In this document: piece after piece, positions 36,414-45,863 of the stretch
How positions within the stretch are numbered: position 1 is the first letter of the stretch
Layout: every line of letters begins with the position of its first letter
NCBI GenBank assembly: GCA_963719345.1
Contig: CAVRCA010000007.1
Coordinates: 124,001 to 188,000, forward strand
Length of the DNA stretch: 64,000 nt
Direction: 5' to 3'
DNA from: CAVRCA01 sp963719345
GTDB taxonomy: Bacteria > Pseudomonadota > Alphaproteobacteria > Acetobacterales > Acetobacteraceae
The notes under the pieces: generated by a model
What the model was told of the DNA's origin: nothing
Database searches by the model: none
Seen by the model: the letters and a program-made list of their open reading frames with translations, nothing else
Translations under genes and position numbers: made by a program

Positions 36414-37361
36414 GTGGACATCGCGTTCCAGCCGCTCGACCCCGAAAAATTCCACGATCCGCTGGTCACCGCGAAAGGCGAGCAACGCGCGCACGTGCCG
36501 CTCGTCGGACTGGAAACGCTCTGGTTCAACACCGGCACGCTATGCAACCTGACCTGCCGGAACTGCTATATCGAAAGCTCGCCGCGCAACGACCGCCTCG
36601 CCTATCTCTCGCGCGCCGACGTGGCGGCGTATCTCGATGAGATCGCCGCCGATGGATTGCCGACCCGGCTGATCGGTTTCACCGGCGGCGAGCCGTTCAT
36701 GAACCCGGCGCTGCCAGACATGCTTGAGGACGTGCTGTCGAGCGGGCTGGACGCGATGGTGCTGACCAACGCCATGCGGCCAATGCGCAAGGTCGCAGAC
36801 AAGCTGCTCGCCCTGAATGCGGCGCATGGCGCACGGCTGACCATCCGGGTGTCGGTCGATCACTACGATCCGGCCATGCATGAAGCCGAGCGCGGGCGAC
36901 GCAGTTGGCGGCCCACCATCGAAGGTTTGGCGTGGCTGGCCCGAGAAGGTTTTTGCATCCATGTCGCGGGTCGCCGGTTTACCGGAGAGAGCGAGGGGTC
37001 GCTGCGGGCCGGTTTTTCCCGTCTGTTCGCCCAACTCGACGTGCCTGTCGATGCCGACGACTCCGTGCAGCTCATGTTGTTCCCGGAGATGGACACCGCG
37101 CGCGACGTCCCGGAGATCACCACCGCCTGCTGGGGCATCTTGAACCGCGCGCCGGAGAGCGTGATGTGCGCAAGCTCGCGGATGGTGGTGCGGCGCAAGG
37201 GGGCGAGCGCACCGGCCGTCGTTGCCTGCACCCTGCTGCCCTACGATCCTCGCTTCGAGATGGGCCGCACACTTGCCGAAGCAAGGCGCGCGGTCCCACT
37301 CAACCATCCGCACTGCGCTGCATTCTGCGTGCTCGGCGGCGCCGCCTGCAGCCGCGGATAA
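36414..37361 (+). CDS. Radical SAM protein, unassigned function, GTG start
   Basis: A 315-residue radical SAM enzyme. The cluster motif is FNTGTLCNLTCRNCYIES (CxxxCxxC), the SAM-binding glycine motif is LIGFTGGEPFMNPALPDML, and the core barrel is complete. The last third has extra cysteines (ACWGIL, VMCASS, VACTLL, HPHCAAFCVLGGAACSRG), which could ligate an auxiliary cluster. The start is a GTG at 36414, one base after the CaiB stop; the frame is open further upstream but only overlaps CaiB. Being coupled to acyl-CoA dehydrogenase and CoA-transferase genes is unusual for a radical SAM enzyme. I do not recognise the subfamily. Confidence 0.85.
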   Translation: MDIAFQPLDPEKFHDPLVTAKGEQRAHVPLVGLETLWFNTGTLCNLTCRNCYIESSPRNDRLAYLSRADVAAYLDEIAADGLPTRLIGFTGGEPFMNPALPDMLEDVLSSGLDAMVLTNAMRPMRKVADKLLALNAAHGARLTIRVSVDHYDPAMHEAERGRRSWRPTIEGLAWLAREGFCIHVAGRRFTGESEGSLRAGFSRLFAQLDVPVDADDSVQLMLFPEMDTARDVPEITTACWGILNRAPESVMCASSRMVVRRKGASAPAVVACTLLPYDPRFEMGRTLAEARRAVPLNHPHCAAFCVLGGAACSRG

Positions 37362-37707
37362 CCCTTACCTGACGATTGTCGGACGGCAGGACCGTCCGCT
37401 GCCACTCCTCCTACATGAATTCAACGCGCAGCCGGTGTCGTCGCGCAGCCATGTTCACACTCTGAAACGGAAATGTCTCCTCCGGCGAGGTGTTCTGGTG
37501 TTCCGCGACGAGATCAGAGCATATCGTTGCTGATGATTGCAGGTAGTGCGAGCGCATTGTATGCGTTGTCGCCGCGAGTGCAAGGAGCCACCGTCTCGCA
37601 CCAATGAGAGATGCGAGCTGTCGGCTGGAGACGCAGAATTATGCGACGCTGGTGTAATCACACTGGGGGCGATCCTCACGTGGACTTGACAGATCGAGGT
37701 AGCTCGC
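37362..37707. other. Intergenic region between radical SAM and acyltransferase genes
   Basis: No convincing gene in 346 bases. A short inverted repeat (CGGACG at 37380-37385 with CGTCCG at 37393-37398) lies 19 bases after the radical SAM stop but has no T-run, so it is a weak terminator candidate at best. The right half is lower in GC than its surroundings and presumably carries the promoter of the acyltransferase gene; I see no clear -35/-10 pair. Confidence 0.5.
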
Positions 37708-38934
37708 ATGCTTGATGTCAGAGCCCGTAGCGCCTCCATTCCGGCTTACTCGGCCGCGCCCTCCTTCGACTTCATTCCCGCTCTGGACGGGTTCAGGGCG
37801 GTCTCGATCGCGCTGGTCATCATCTCCCATGTCGGACTTGAGCATCTCGTCCCAGGCATCTTTGGCGTGACGGTTTTCTTCTTCGTCAGCGGCTTCCTCA
37901 TCACCCGCCAGCTGATTGCCGAATTGAATAGGACGGGCCAGATCGCGCTCGACAAGTTCTATATCCGGCGCATGCTGCGGCTCTACCCGGCACTGCTGAC
38001 GGCCATCGTGCTGGGTGGGGTCCTCTACGTCCTTCTGGGCGGTGTCTTGAAGACAAGCGATGTAGCGGCCGCGATCCTCTACGGGTCTAATTATTGGGGG
38101 ATGAGCGGCGGATTCGAGAGCACGCTTCCCGGGGTCCCGCATCCATACGGGATATTGTGGTCGCTTGCTGTCGAGGAACATTATTATCTGGTGTTCCCGT
38201 TTGTGGTTCTGCTGGCCGGCCGCCGTCCGCTGCGTCTGGCTGCACTGCTGGCGGCCGGCGTGGCCATCATTACCGGTTGGCGTTGCTTCCTGGCGCTGCA
38301 TTGCACCGGACCGGCGTGGGACGACTACATCCTCCATGCCACCGATACGCGAATTGATTCCATACTCTACGGCGCACTCCTGGCAACCCTGTTGGGATCG
38401 CGGATCGGGCCACCGTTGTTGAAAGCGCTGCGGTCTCCGGCGTCGCCCGCAATCGGGCTCGTCTTGATCGGCGCATCGCTGGCCATTCGCGATCCGCTGT
38501 TCCGGAACACGCTGCGGTTCTCGGCGCAAGGCGTCGGCTTGTTCTTCGGTGTAGGCGCGGTGCTGTTCGGAGCGACCCTGAAACCGCTCCGAACGATACT
38601 TGCAAGCACGCCCGCCCGCCTGCTCGGGCGCTGGAGCTATTCCCTGTATCTATGGCACTGGATCGTGCTGATGATCGCGACGTCCATGCTACCGGAGGCG
38701 ATGCGAGAGCCGCTCCTCGGCGGCGGGTTGCCGATCGGCGAATGCGTGGCGCTCGCCGTACCCGTCGCGCTGATCTCGATCGGCGCGGCCGCCGCTTCGC
38801 ACCAATTCGCCGAGAGACCCGTGTTGGCGTTGCGTCGCCGATTCGGCTCGCATGCGGGATCGGGGGAGACCGTCTCCGCGCAGGGGCGAGTGGTCGGCCC
38901 GGTCGCACTCTCTCCCACTCCTTCGGCCGGCTGA
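37708..38934 (+). CDS. Acyltransferase 3 family membrane protein (OafA/YrhL-like)
   Basis: A 408-residue integral membrane acyltransferase. It starts with the family block FDFIPALDGFRAVSIALVII then SHVGLEHLVPGIFGV with the catalytic His, FFFVSGFLIT and RRMLRLYPALL. About ten helices follow, with SLAVEEHYYLVFPFVVLL in the middle and SLYLWHWIVLMI near the end. It O-acetylates or succinylates cell-surface polysaccharides or lipids. Only the membrane domain is present (no SGNH domain). It precedes a surface lipoprotein, MucR and a glycosyltransferase, suggesting an envelope-polysaccharide locus. Confidence 0.93.
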   Translation: MLDVRARSASIPAYSAAPSFDFIPALDGFRAVSIALVIISHVGLEHLVPGIFGVTVFFFVSGFLITRQLIAELNRTGQIALDKFYIRRMLRLYPALLTAIVLGGVLYVLLGGVLKTSDVAAAILYGSNYWGMSGGFESTLPGVPHPYGILWSLAVEEHYYLVFPFVVLLAGRRPLRLAALLAAGVAIITGWRCFLALHCTGPAWDDYILHATDTRIDSILYGALLATLLGSRIGPPLLKALRSPASPAIGLVLIGASLAIRDPLFRNTLRFSAQGVGLFFGVGAVLFGATLKPLRTILASTPARLLGRWSYSLYLWHWIVLMIATSMLPEAMREPLLGGGLPIGECVALAVPVALISIGAAAASHQFAERPVLALRRRFGSHAGSGETVSAQGRVVGPVALSPTPSAG

Positions 38935-38968
38935 TGGAGCGGGAAGCAACGGCAGGAGCGGCGGAGAG

Positions 38969-39613
38969 TTAGCGCCGCCAGCCGCCACGCCATCCCCAGC
39001 CGCCGCGCCATCCCCAGCCGCGACCCCAGCCCCAGCCGCCGCCCCACCCCCAGCCACTGCCGACCCCGATCGCGACGGCAGGACCCGTCACGAAAGCAGG
39101 ACCATAGAAGCCCGAGCCGTACCAGCCCGGGTAGCCCCAGCCATACGGATAGGGGGAGCCGGCGACGACAGGCGCGGACTGCACGCTGTTGCCATGCGCC
39201 ACCATGCACTGGGTATAGGCGATGTCGTAACCCCTCTGGATGGAGCCGGCGGCCGCAAAGCCGTTGTTCGCCCCGGCCGCGGAACCAACCAGGAGGCCGC
39301 TGCCCGCGCCGATTGCCGCTCCTGCACCGGGATTGCCGGCCGCCGCGCCGATCGCCGCGCCGGCCGCGGCGCCCAGTACGGTTCCGGCCGCGGCCGTACC
39401 CACCGCACTCTGATTAGCCGCCTGTGACGGATTGGCGAACCCGGTCTGAGCCGCCGCATGCTGGCGACAGAAGGCGTCGTCCTGCTGGAATGCGTCGAAT
39501 GTCTTTCCGGAACCCGGCAGCGCCATCACCGCGGGGCCGGTCGGTTGTTGAGCGACGCAACCCGCTAACGCCAAAGCCGCCACAACACTGAGAGTTCCTC
39601 GAACAAGGATCAT
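38969..39613 (-). CDS. Glycine-zipper, Gly/Trp-rich lipoprotein
   Basis: A 214-residue exported protein. The ATG at 39613 gives a lipoprotein signal (MILVRGTLSVVAALALAGC, lipobox LAGC). Next is FDAFQQDDAFCRQHAAAQTG, then a glycine-zipper region (GAAAGAAIGAAAGNPGAGAA, IGAGSGLLVGSAAGANNG) of the type that inserts in or spans membranes. The C-terminus is an almost pure Gly/Trp/Arg repeat (GWGWGGGWGWGRGWGWRGG). The Cys pair and QRGYDIAYTQCMVAHGN match the YMGG-like/glycine-zipper family of alphaproteobacteria. It lies 24 bases behind mucR on the same strand and likely shares a transcript. The function is unknown; an envelope-stability role is inference. Confidence 0.8.
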   Translation of the reverse strand: MILVRGTLSVVAALALAGCVAQQPTGPAVMALPGSGKTFDAFQQDDAFCRQHAAAQTGFANPSQAANQSAVGTAAAGTVLGAAAGAAIGAAAGNPGAGAAIGAGSGLLVGSAAGANNGFAAAGSIQRGYDIAYTQCMVAHGNSVQSAPVVAGSPYPYGWGYPGWYGSGFYGPAFVTGPAVAIGVGSGWGWGGGWGWGRGWGWRGGWGWRGGWRR

Positions 39614-39637
39614 CGCAGTTCTCCCACCCACTGAACG

Positions 39638-40156
39638 CTACCGCCCCTGCCCGGCGGCACGGCCCGAGCGGCGTGACGGCCCTTTACGGGTCGAAGCACG
39701 CGTCGCCCGCGACTTCGGCACGGGTTTGTCCGCAGCCGCCTCTGCCACCGGCGTGCGCTTGGTTCCCAGCCCGATCTGTTTGGCCAACGTCGAACGGTGC
39801 TTGGCATAACTCGGCGCAACCATCGGATAGTCGGGCGGAAGTCCCCAGCGCGCGCGGTACTCGTCGGGTGTCATGCTGTAGGCGGTTTTCAGATGTCGCT
39901 TGAGCATCTTCAGCTTCTTGCCGTCCTCCAGACAGATGAGGTAGTCCGGAAATACCGATTTCCTGATGGGCGCCGCCGGCTCGGGCCGGCTCGCCACCGG
40001 CTCGGCCGCTGACGCCCCGGCGTTCCTCAAGGCCTGATACACACGCTCGATCAGCGGCGAAAGTTCCTGCGCGGCGACCGCGTTCTTGGAGACGTGGGCC
40101 GAGACTATCTGCGCCGCGAAGCCAAGCAATTTGGGCCTATCCTGATCGTCGCTCAT
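39638..40156 (-). CDS. mucR: Ros/MucR family zinc-finger transcriptional regulator
   Basis: A 172-residue regulator. The Ros/MucR core is intact: IVSAHVSKNAVAAQELSPLI in the N-terminal helix, then the prokaryotic zinc finger FPDYLICLEDGKKLKMLKRH and AYSMTPDEYRARWGLPPDYP. The C-terminal 50 residues form a Lys/Arg/Ser-rich tail. MucR proteins silence or activate exopolysaccharide, motility and cell-cycle genes by binding AT-rich promoters. Its neighbours are surface-polysaccharide genes. A TATACT hexamer at 40184-40189 (reverse) could be its -10, but no matching -35 is clear. Confidence 0.93.
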   Translation of the reverse strand: MSDDQDRPKLLGFAAQIVSAHVSKNAVAAQELSPLIERVYQALRNAGASAAEPVASRPEPAAPIRKSVFPDYLICLEDGKKLKMLKRHLKTAYSMTPDEYRARWGLPPDYPMVAPSYAKHRSTLAKQIGLGTKRTPVAEAAADKPVPKSRATRASTRKGPSRRSGRAAGQGR

Positions 40157-40241
40157 CGCATGGTTCCGGCTGTGAGTTGCCTCAGTATAGGCATCACTCC
40201 GTCACGCCCCGCAAGACGGCAGTCAGGTCAGGGGATCGGGC

Positions 40242-42617
40242 TCAGGAGGTGCGAATGCATTCATCGGGTTCGGGACGCTGCTTGCGCAACACCAGGCCGG
40301 CAACCGTGCCGTCCGCCGGTAGATCTGACAGACCGAGTTCCTGGACTTCGCCGACACTGCACCTCAGCCCGGCCGCGTCGAACGGAAGGTGGCCTACTCC
40401 AATTATCCGAAGTTCCTCCCGCAGCGTCAGCAGACCGAGGGCGCTTCGGCTCTTGCCGTCAAAACCGCGTTCCGCGGTTTCGCCGGTGTCAACCAGAGTG
40501 ACCGAGAGCACGAGAAGACCGTCCGGCTTAAGTATCCGCAGCAGCTCCGCCAGAGCCTGCCGCTTGTGGCGAACGTTCTCGAGCGCGCCGACGCAGACAA
40601 CGACGTCGAACGACTCATCGTCGCCCGGCAGGTTGTAGATCGCACCGAACCGTGCCCGGCCGATCCGCCTGCATGCGCCGATGAAGCGGTTCTCCACGTC
40701 CGGATCACCCACCGGGGGCGTGCGGAACTCCCGGTCGATGACTTCGACCTCCGCACCCGTCTGGCCGAGGACAAACGAGAGCGCACCGCGCCCGCCGCCG
40801 ACATTTGCAATCCTGAGGCCGTGCGGTCGGTGCGGGTTCGCACGCCGCAGGGCTTTCAGGACGAACGGGTATTGCCAGTTCTGCGCCCCCTGGATGCAGG
40901 CTCCCGTCGCCGCGTCGTGGGCCGGTGTCGAAACACTCTCAAACGTCAGATCGCACGCCGTGTAGATGCCGCGGCACAAGTCGGCGAAGGACCGCAGGCT
41001 GGCGACCGAAAAGAGCTCGGCGCTCAGCAGATCGACCCGGGCAATCCGCTTGCCGCGGCTCACCGACAGGGCTGCCGCGACGATATCCTCCGCCCTATGT
41101 TCCAGCATGCACTCCGGGCCAAGCGTGCCCCGGGTGCATCGCTGGAGCCAATCGCTTGCGATCCACCAACAGTCACCGCAGGAGGACGGCGAGAGATTGA
41201 CGTTCTGGCGGTAGCCGAAGAATTCGACCGGCGTCGGTCCGAACATGACGACCGATCGCTGATTGACGGCCCGGGCCAGGTGAACGAGACCACCTTCGGT
41301 ATCGATATGACAGTTGCCGTACTTGATCACCAGGGCAACCTCCGACAGCGACGTCAGCCCGCGCAGATCGTGCGTGACGCCGGGGATCAGTTCCTCTTGC
41401 TTAAGGCCCACCTGAGCGGTCGCGAAGCCGGCGGCTTTAAGTTTGGCCACCACGATCTCCCACGTCCCGAGCGGAAGCATCTTCGTTGCGGCGTAACCGC
41501 CGCCGGAAGCTGGAGGGTCGGCGGCGGACAGTGCATGGTTCTCGTCCACACCGTTGTGGATCGTGACGTACGGGATCGGCAGTAGCCCCAGGACCACGTC
41601 CAGGCTCTCGGCGTCGGGGACGAACGGCAGCGGGCTGTCCTGCGTCAGGTCGAGGGCACCGGACATGCCGGTGAGATCCATCAGGCGTAGTCCGGCGCGT
41701 TGCGCGGCGCGACCGAACTGGTTGTTGCGAAATGGAAAATCGTCGAGATAGTTGAGCCAGGGCCGGACGAAAACCCCGGCCGACAGAATGCGCTGCTCCG
41801 CCATGAAATCAGGCATGCGGCTTTCCGGCGGGACGAGGTACCGGATGCAGTACCGGACATCGACCACCAGGTCGAACAGCGGTATCTGCGACAGGATGGA
41901 GCGGAGCCGCTTGTAGTTGGACCAAGCGACGACCACGATTTTCTCGACGCTGTTGTTTCCCCTCGCGACCGCGGGCGCGGCACGATTGCCGTGCAGCAAG
42001 GTAACATTGCAGGGCGCCAGATCGTGCTTGAGCGCGGCGATCATCGCGCAAGCTTGCAACACGTCGCCAATTCCGCCGGAGTACAGGACGGCGACTTGCG
42101 GTGGCCCGTCAGAGTTCGGGCGGATCTCGCGCAATTCGTCGGGACAGGTCGCCTCTTCGCAAAACTCCTGCCAAGCAGCCCACGCGTCCGCCGCCTCGAG
42201 GCGCTTGTCCGATCCCAGTGCGTCCCGAGTGCCGAACTTGATCGGCCTCCGCCTTGCGATCCGCCGGCGTGCCGCACGGCGCAGCATGGCGAGCAACTCC
42301 TTCGCCGCGTTGACGCGCTGCACCCCGCACCCGCGCATCAGTCTGGCTAGTTCGTCGGCAAGCCGGTTGCGCCGCGAGCGTACCCAGAGAGCTTCCCGAA
42401 GCTCGGCGTCGGTCAGTCGTCGATTGACACGCGATGTTTCGGCCTGCAACAGCGAGACTTGCCGAAGCAACATCTCGTTCTGGACTTCCAGAAGGCGGCG
42501 ACGGCGCAACTCGGCAAAGCGGGCGCGACTCGCGATCTCGGCGTCAGGTGGCTTCGTCGGCCCTGGAGTTCGAGGCCGGCCCCTGTGCGGACTGGCTTGC
42601 TTCGGCGCCCGACGCAC
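40242..42617 (-). CDS. Fusion: GT9-like glycosyltransferase and SAM-dependent methyltransferase
   Basis: A 791-residue protein. Residues 1-130 are basic and rich in Arg/Leu/Glu, probably coiled coil (LRRRRLLEVQNEMLLRQVSL). Residues about 165-520 form a heptosyltransferase/GT9-like domain: VAVLYSGGIGDVLQACAMIA, YVTIHNGVDENHALS, HIDTEGGLVHLARAVNQRSV then VMFGPTPVEFFGY. Residues about 602-770 form a class I methyltransferase: RIANVGGGRGALSFVLGQTG (SAM motif I), FDVVVCVGALENVRHKRQAL and a hydrophobic strand LLVLSVTLVDTGE. It therefore probably adds a sugar to, and methylates, a surface glycan in the cytoplasm. The start ATG 42617 is the first in the frame. The next gene is mucR, 85 bases downstream. 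Confidence 0.82.
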   Translation of the reverse strand: MRRAPKQASPHRGRPRTPGPTKPPDAEIASRARFAELRRRRLLEVQNEMLLRQVSLLQAETSRVNRRLTDAELREALWVRSRRNRLADELARLMRGCGVQRVNAAKELLAMLRRAARRRIARRRPIKFGTRDALGSDKRLEAADAWAAWQEFCEEATCPDELREIRPNSDGPPQVAVLYSGGIGDVLQACAMIAALKHDLAPCNVTLLHGNRAAPAVARGNNSVEKIVVVAWSNYKRLRSILSQIPLFDLVVDVRYCIRYLVPPESRMPDFMAEQRILSAGVFVRPWLNYLDDFPFRNNQFGRAAQRAGLRLMDLTGMSGALDLTQDSPLPFVPDAESLDVVLGLLPIPYVTIHNGVDENHALSAADPPASGGGYAATKMLPLGTWEIVVAKLKAAGFATAQVGLKQEELIPGVTHDLRGLTSLSEVALVIKYGNCHIDTEGGLVHLARAVNQRSVVMFGPTPVEFFGYRQNVNLSPSSCGDCWWIASDWLQRCTRGTLGPECMLEHRAEDIVAAALSVSRGKRIARVDLLSAELFSVASLRSFADLCRGIYTACDLTFESVSTPAHDAATGACIQGAQNWQYPFVLKALRRANPHRPHGLRIANVGGGRGALSFVLGQTGAEVEVIDREFRTPPVGDPDVENRFIGACRRIGRARFGAIYNLPGDDESFDVVVCVGALENVRHKRQALAELLRILKPDGLLVLSVTLVDTGETAERGFDGKSRSALGLLTLREELRIIGVGHLPFDAAGLRCSVGEVQELGLSDLPADGTVAGLVLRKQRPEPDECIRTS

Positions 42618-42777
42618 TCCTCGCCAGGGCGGCGGTCTGGGATAAGAGGGGGCGAATCATTGGATCTACACACGCTAGGGTAGTCCAAAGCGAGGTAGCT
42701 GGTAAGCAGAAGATTGCCTAGTCCTGGTCTTGCATCCTGGTGTTAGGTCCGGGTCTTGGCCAGAGAATCGGCGGCGA

Positions 42778-45616
42778 TCAGTGCGCTTCGGCCCAGCTCG
42801 CACCCCGCCCGGTTTCCACCACCAGCGGCACGGCCATTTCGGCCGCGCGTTCCATCACAGCGCGCGCCACGCCGGCGAGATCGTCCGCCTCGTCCTCCGG
42901 AGCCTCGAACAGCAGTTCGTCGTGGACCTGCAGCAGCAGGCGTGACCGCCTGAACCCGGCGCGGCGAAGCGCGCTGGGCAGGCGGACCATGGCGCGCTTG
43001 ATGATGTCGGCCGCCCCGCCCTGCAACGGAGCGTTGATCGCCTGCCGCTCGGCATAGGCGCGGCGCGCAGGATTGCGGTCGGCGATGCCGGCGATCCAGC
43101 AGCGTCGCCCGAACGGCGTGCTGACATAGCCGGCGATTCGGGCCTCCTCCTTGGTGCGCTCCATGTAGGCGCGAATTTGGGGATAGCGGGCGAAATAGGC
43201 ATCGATGTAGCCGCGCGCCTCGCCGGCCGCGATGCCGAGCTGGCGGGCGAGGCCGAAGGGGCTGATGCCGTAGATGATGCCGAAATTGATCGCCTTGGCG
43301 CGCCGCCGTGTCATCGGGTCCATGCCCTCGATCGGCAGCCCGAACACCTCCGCGGCGGTGCGCGCGTGGATGTCCTCGCCGCGCAAGAAGCTGTCCCGCA
43401 ACGGTGGGATGTCGGCGACATGGGCGAGCAGCCGCAGCTCGATCTGCGAGTAGTCGCAGCTGACCAGCACATGGCCGGGTTCGGCGATGAAGGCGCGCCG
43501 GATCCGGCTGCCCTCGTCGGTGCGGATCGGGATATTCTGCAGGTTGGGATCGGTCGACGACAGCCGCCCGGTGCTGGCGACCGCCATCGCGAAACTGGTG
43601 TGGACCCGCCGGGTCTCGGGATTGATCTCGTCGACCAGCGCGTCGGCGTAGGTCGATTTGAGCTTGGCGAGCTGCCGCCATTCCAGGATGCGGGCGGGCA
43701 GCTCGTGGCCCTGCTCGGCCAAGCCCTGCAGCACCGAGGCGTCGGTGCCCCAGGCGCCCGTCTTCATCCGCTTGCCGCCGGACAGCTTCATCTCGTCGAA
43801 CAGCACCTCACCCAGTTGCTTGGCGCTCCCGAGGTTGAACGGACGCCCGGCGAGACGGTGGATGTCCTGCTCGGCCGCCGCCATTCGCTGCTCAAAATCA
43901 ACCGACATCCGGCGCAGATCGTCTTCGTCCACCTTTACGCCGGCGCGCTCCATGTCCAGTAGGACATGGGTCAGCCGCCGGTCGACCTGCTCGTAGAGCG
44001 CGAGCGCTCCGGCCGCCGGCAGGCGCGGCCGCAGGGTGAGCCAGAGCCGGAGTGCGACGTCGGCGGCCTCGGCGACATGGGCCGTCGCGCGGTCGACGGG
44101 CACCTGCGCCAGCTTCAGACGGTTGCGCCCGGTGCCGGTGATCTCGTCGAGGCTCAGCGGCGTGTGGCCGAGGTGCAGGGCGCTGAGTTCGTCGCGCCCG
44201 TGCCCGTGCAGCCCGGCGTCCTGCGCGTAGGAGATCAGCATCGCGTCGTCCACCGGCGTCGCGACAGGAAACCCGGACCGCGACATCACCAGCATGGCGA
44301 GCTTGGCATCCTGGTAGATCTTCATCACGCCGGCATCGGTCAGCAGCGGCCCCAGCGCCGCGGCCGCGTCCGACACGGCGATCCGCTCGTCGTCGCTCCT
44401 CGTGCAGCAACGGGACGTAGGCGGCGCGGCCGGGCGCAATGGCCAGAGCAAACCCGATCAGCCGCCCCCGCATGCCGTCCGGAACATCGGCCGCGATCTC
44501 GATGGCGACGATCCCGCCGAGCCGTGCCGCCGCGATCCACTCTTCGAGCGCGGGCAGAGTGGTCAGCGTGCCGTACGGGCCGTAGGCGCCGGTCGGGTGG
44601 GCAGCCTCAATCTCAAGCGGCTTCTCGGTATCCAGCGGCTGCGGCGGCCGATCGGCCCGCAGCGCCACGGCGACCGGCGTGCCCGCCTCCTCGAGACCCA
44701 TGCGCGAGATGATGCTGCGAAAGCCCATCGCCGCGAGCCAGCCGCCGAGCTTGGCGCGGTCCGGCTCGCGCGCCTCCAACGCCTCGATCGGCAACGGCAG
44801 CGGCGCATCGTCGCGCAAGGTGACCAACCGGCGCGACAGCCGTGCCGCCTCCGCGTGTTCGATCAGCGCGTCGCGGCGCTTCGACGGCTTCATGGCGGGC
44901 GCGGCGGCCAGCACGGTGTCGAGGTCGCCGAACTCGGCCAGGAGCTGCGCCGCCGTCTTCGGCCCGATGCCGGGCACCCCCGGCACGTTGTCGACCGAAT
45001 TGCCCATCAGCGCCTGCACGTCGATCAGCTTGTCCGGCGTGACGCCGAATTTCTCCATCACCTCGCCGGGGCCGATCGGCTTCTGCTTGATCGGGTCGAG
45101 CATTTCGACGCCGGGACGGAGCAGCTGCATCATATCCTTGTCGGAGGACACGATCACGGCCACGCCGTCGCGCGCGGTGACTTCGCGGCAATAGGAGGCG
45201 ATCAGATCGTCCGCCTCCCAATCGTCGAGCTCGATGACCGGCACGCCGAACGCCACGGTCGCCTCCCGGATCAGGCCGAACTGCGGCTTCAGCTCGTCCG
45301 GCGGCTCGGTACGGTTCGCCTTGTAGCTGTCGAAGATGCGGTTGCGGAATGTCGCGCGTCCGGCATCGAAGATCACCGCCAGATGCGTGCCGACATGATC
45401 GCGCAGCAGCTTGGCGAGCATGTTGGTGAAGCCGAACACCGCGTTGACCGGCACCCCGTCCGGCCGTGTCATCGGCGGCAGGGCATGGAAGGCGCGGAAG
45501 ACGAAGCCGGAGCCATCGATCAGGATCAGGCGCACGCCGTCGGCCGGCTGGGTCGCCTCGACCTCGCCCGGGTTGGCGACAGCGACAGCCTCAGTGTTCG
45601 TTGCCGTGACCGGCAC
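42778..45616 (-). CDS. polA: DNA polymerase I, broken by one frameshift
   Basis: PolA with all three domains. The N-terminal 5' nuclease (LILIDGSGFVFRAFHALPPM, DNVPGVPGIGPKTAAQLL) and the start of the 3'-5' exonuclease-like domain are in one frame (45616 to about 44400). The rest of that domain and the polymerase (RIRRAFIAEPGHVLVSCDYS motif A, RRRAKAINFGIIYGISPFGL motif B, RLLLQVHDELLFEAP motif C) are in the next. One extra base near 44398 causes the break; the whole gene is 2839 bases, about 945 residues. PolA fills gaps in replication and repair and is close to essential. The last residues are ASWAEAH, typical for alphaproteobacteria. The start overlaps the zinc-ribbon gene by 26 bases. Confidence 0.93.
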
Positions 45617-45788
45617 CGGCGTTCAGGACGTAGAGGCGCGAGCAGTACGGGCACATCACCTGCTGCTCGACGATGCGCAGGAAAACGCGCGGATGACCAA
45701 GCGCGCCGCCGCCACCGTCGCAGGCCACCACGCGGTGATCCACGTAGATCGTCTCGGTCGGGGTGACAGGGGGAGCGCCGTCCGGCAT
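45591..45788 (-). CDS. CHCC-type zinc-finger protein
   Basis: A 65-residue zinc ribbon of the zf-CHCC family (related to the NDUFS6 subunit of complex I). It has VVACDGGGGALGHPRVFLRI followed by MCPYCSRLYVL, giving Cys-X8-His-X12-Cys-X2-Cys. These proteins are short, cytoplasmic and of unknown bacterial function. They are often encoded beside housekeeping genes in alphaproteobacteria. It overlaps the polA start by 26 bases on the same strand, so coupled translation is likely. The ATG at 45788 gives MPDGAPPVTPTETIYVDHRV. Confidence 0.85.
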   Translation of the reverse strand: MPDGAPPVTPTETIYVDHRVVACDGGGGALGHPRVFLRIVEQQVMCPYCSRLYVLNAGAGHGNEH

Positions 45789-45863
45789 GCGATCCTCTAT
45801 GGCGGAAAACCGGGCTCGATGATAGCGATGGCGGCCCTGCTTTCAACTGCCTGTGATGGCCCG

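Noticed and set aside
37380..37398. Terminator after the radical SAM gene
   Set aside because: Only a 6-bp stem and no T-run; mentioned in the intergenic entry but not called.
39000..39060. Short tandem DNA repeats as a variable-number element
   Set aside because: The repetition follows from GWGW codons of the lipoprotein tail and is coding sequence rather than an independent repeat array.
45411..45863. Extended start for the alpha/beta hydrolase at 45411
   Set aside because: The region is antisense to polA and the zinc-ribbon gene; the lipoprotein signal begins at 45864.
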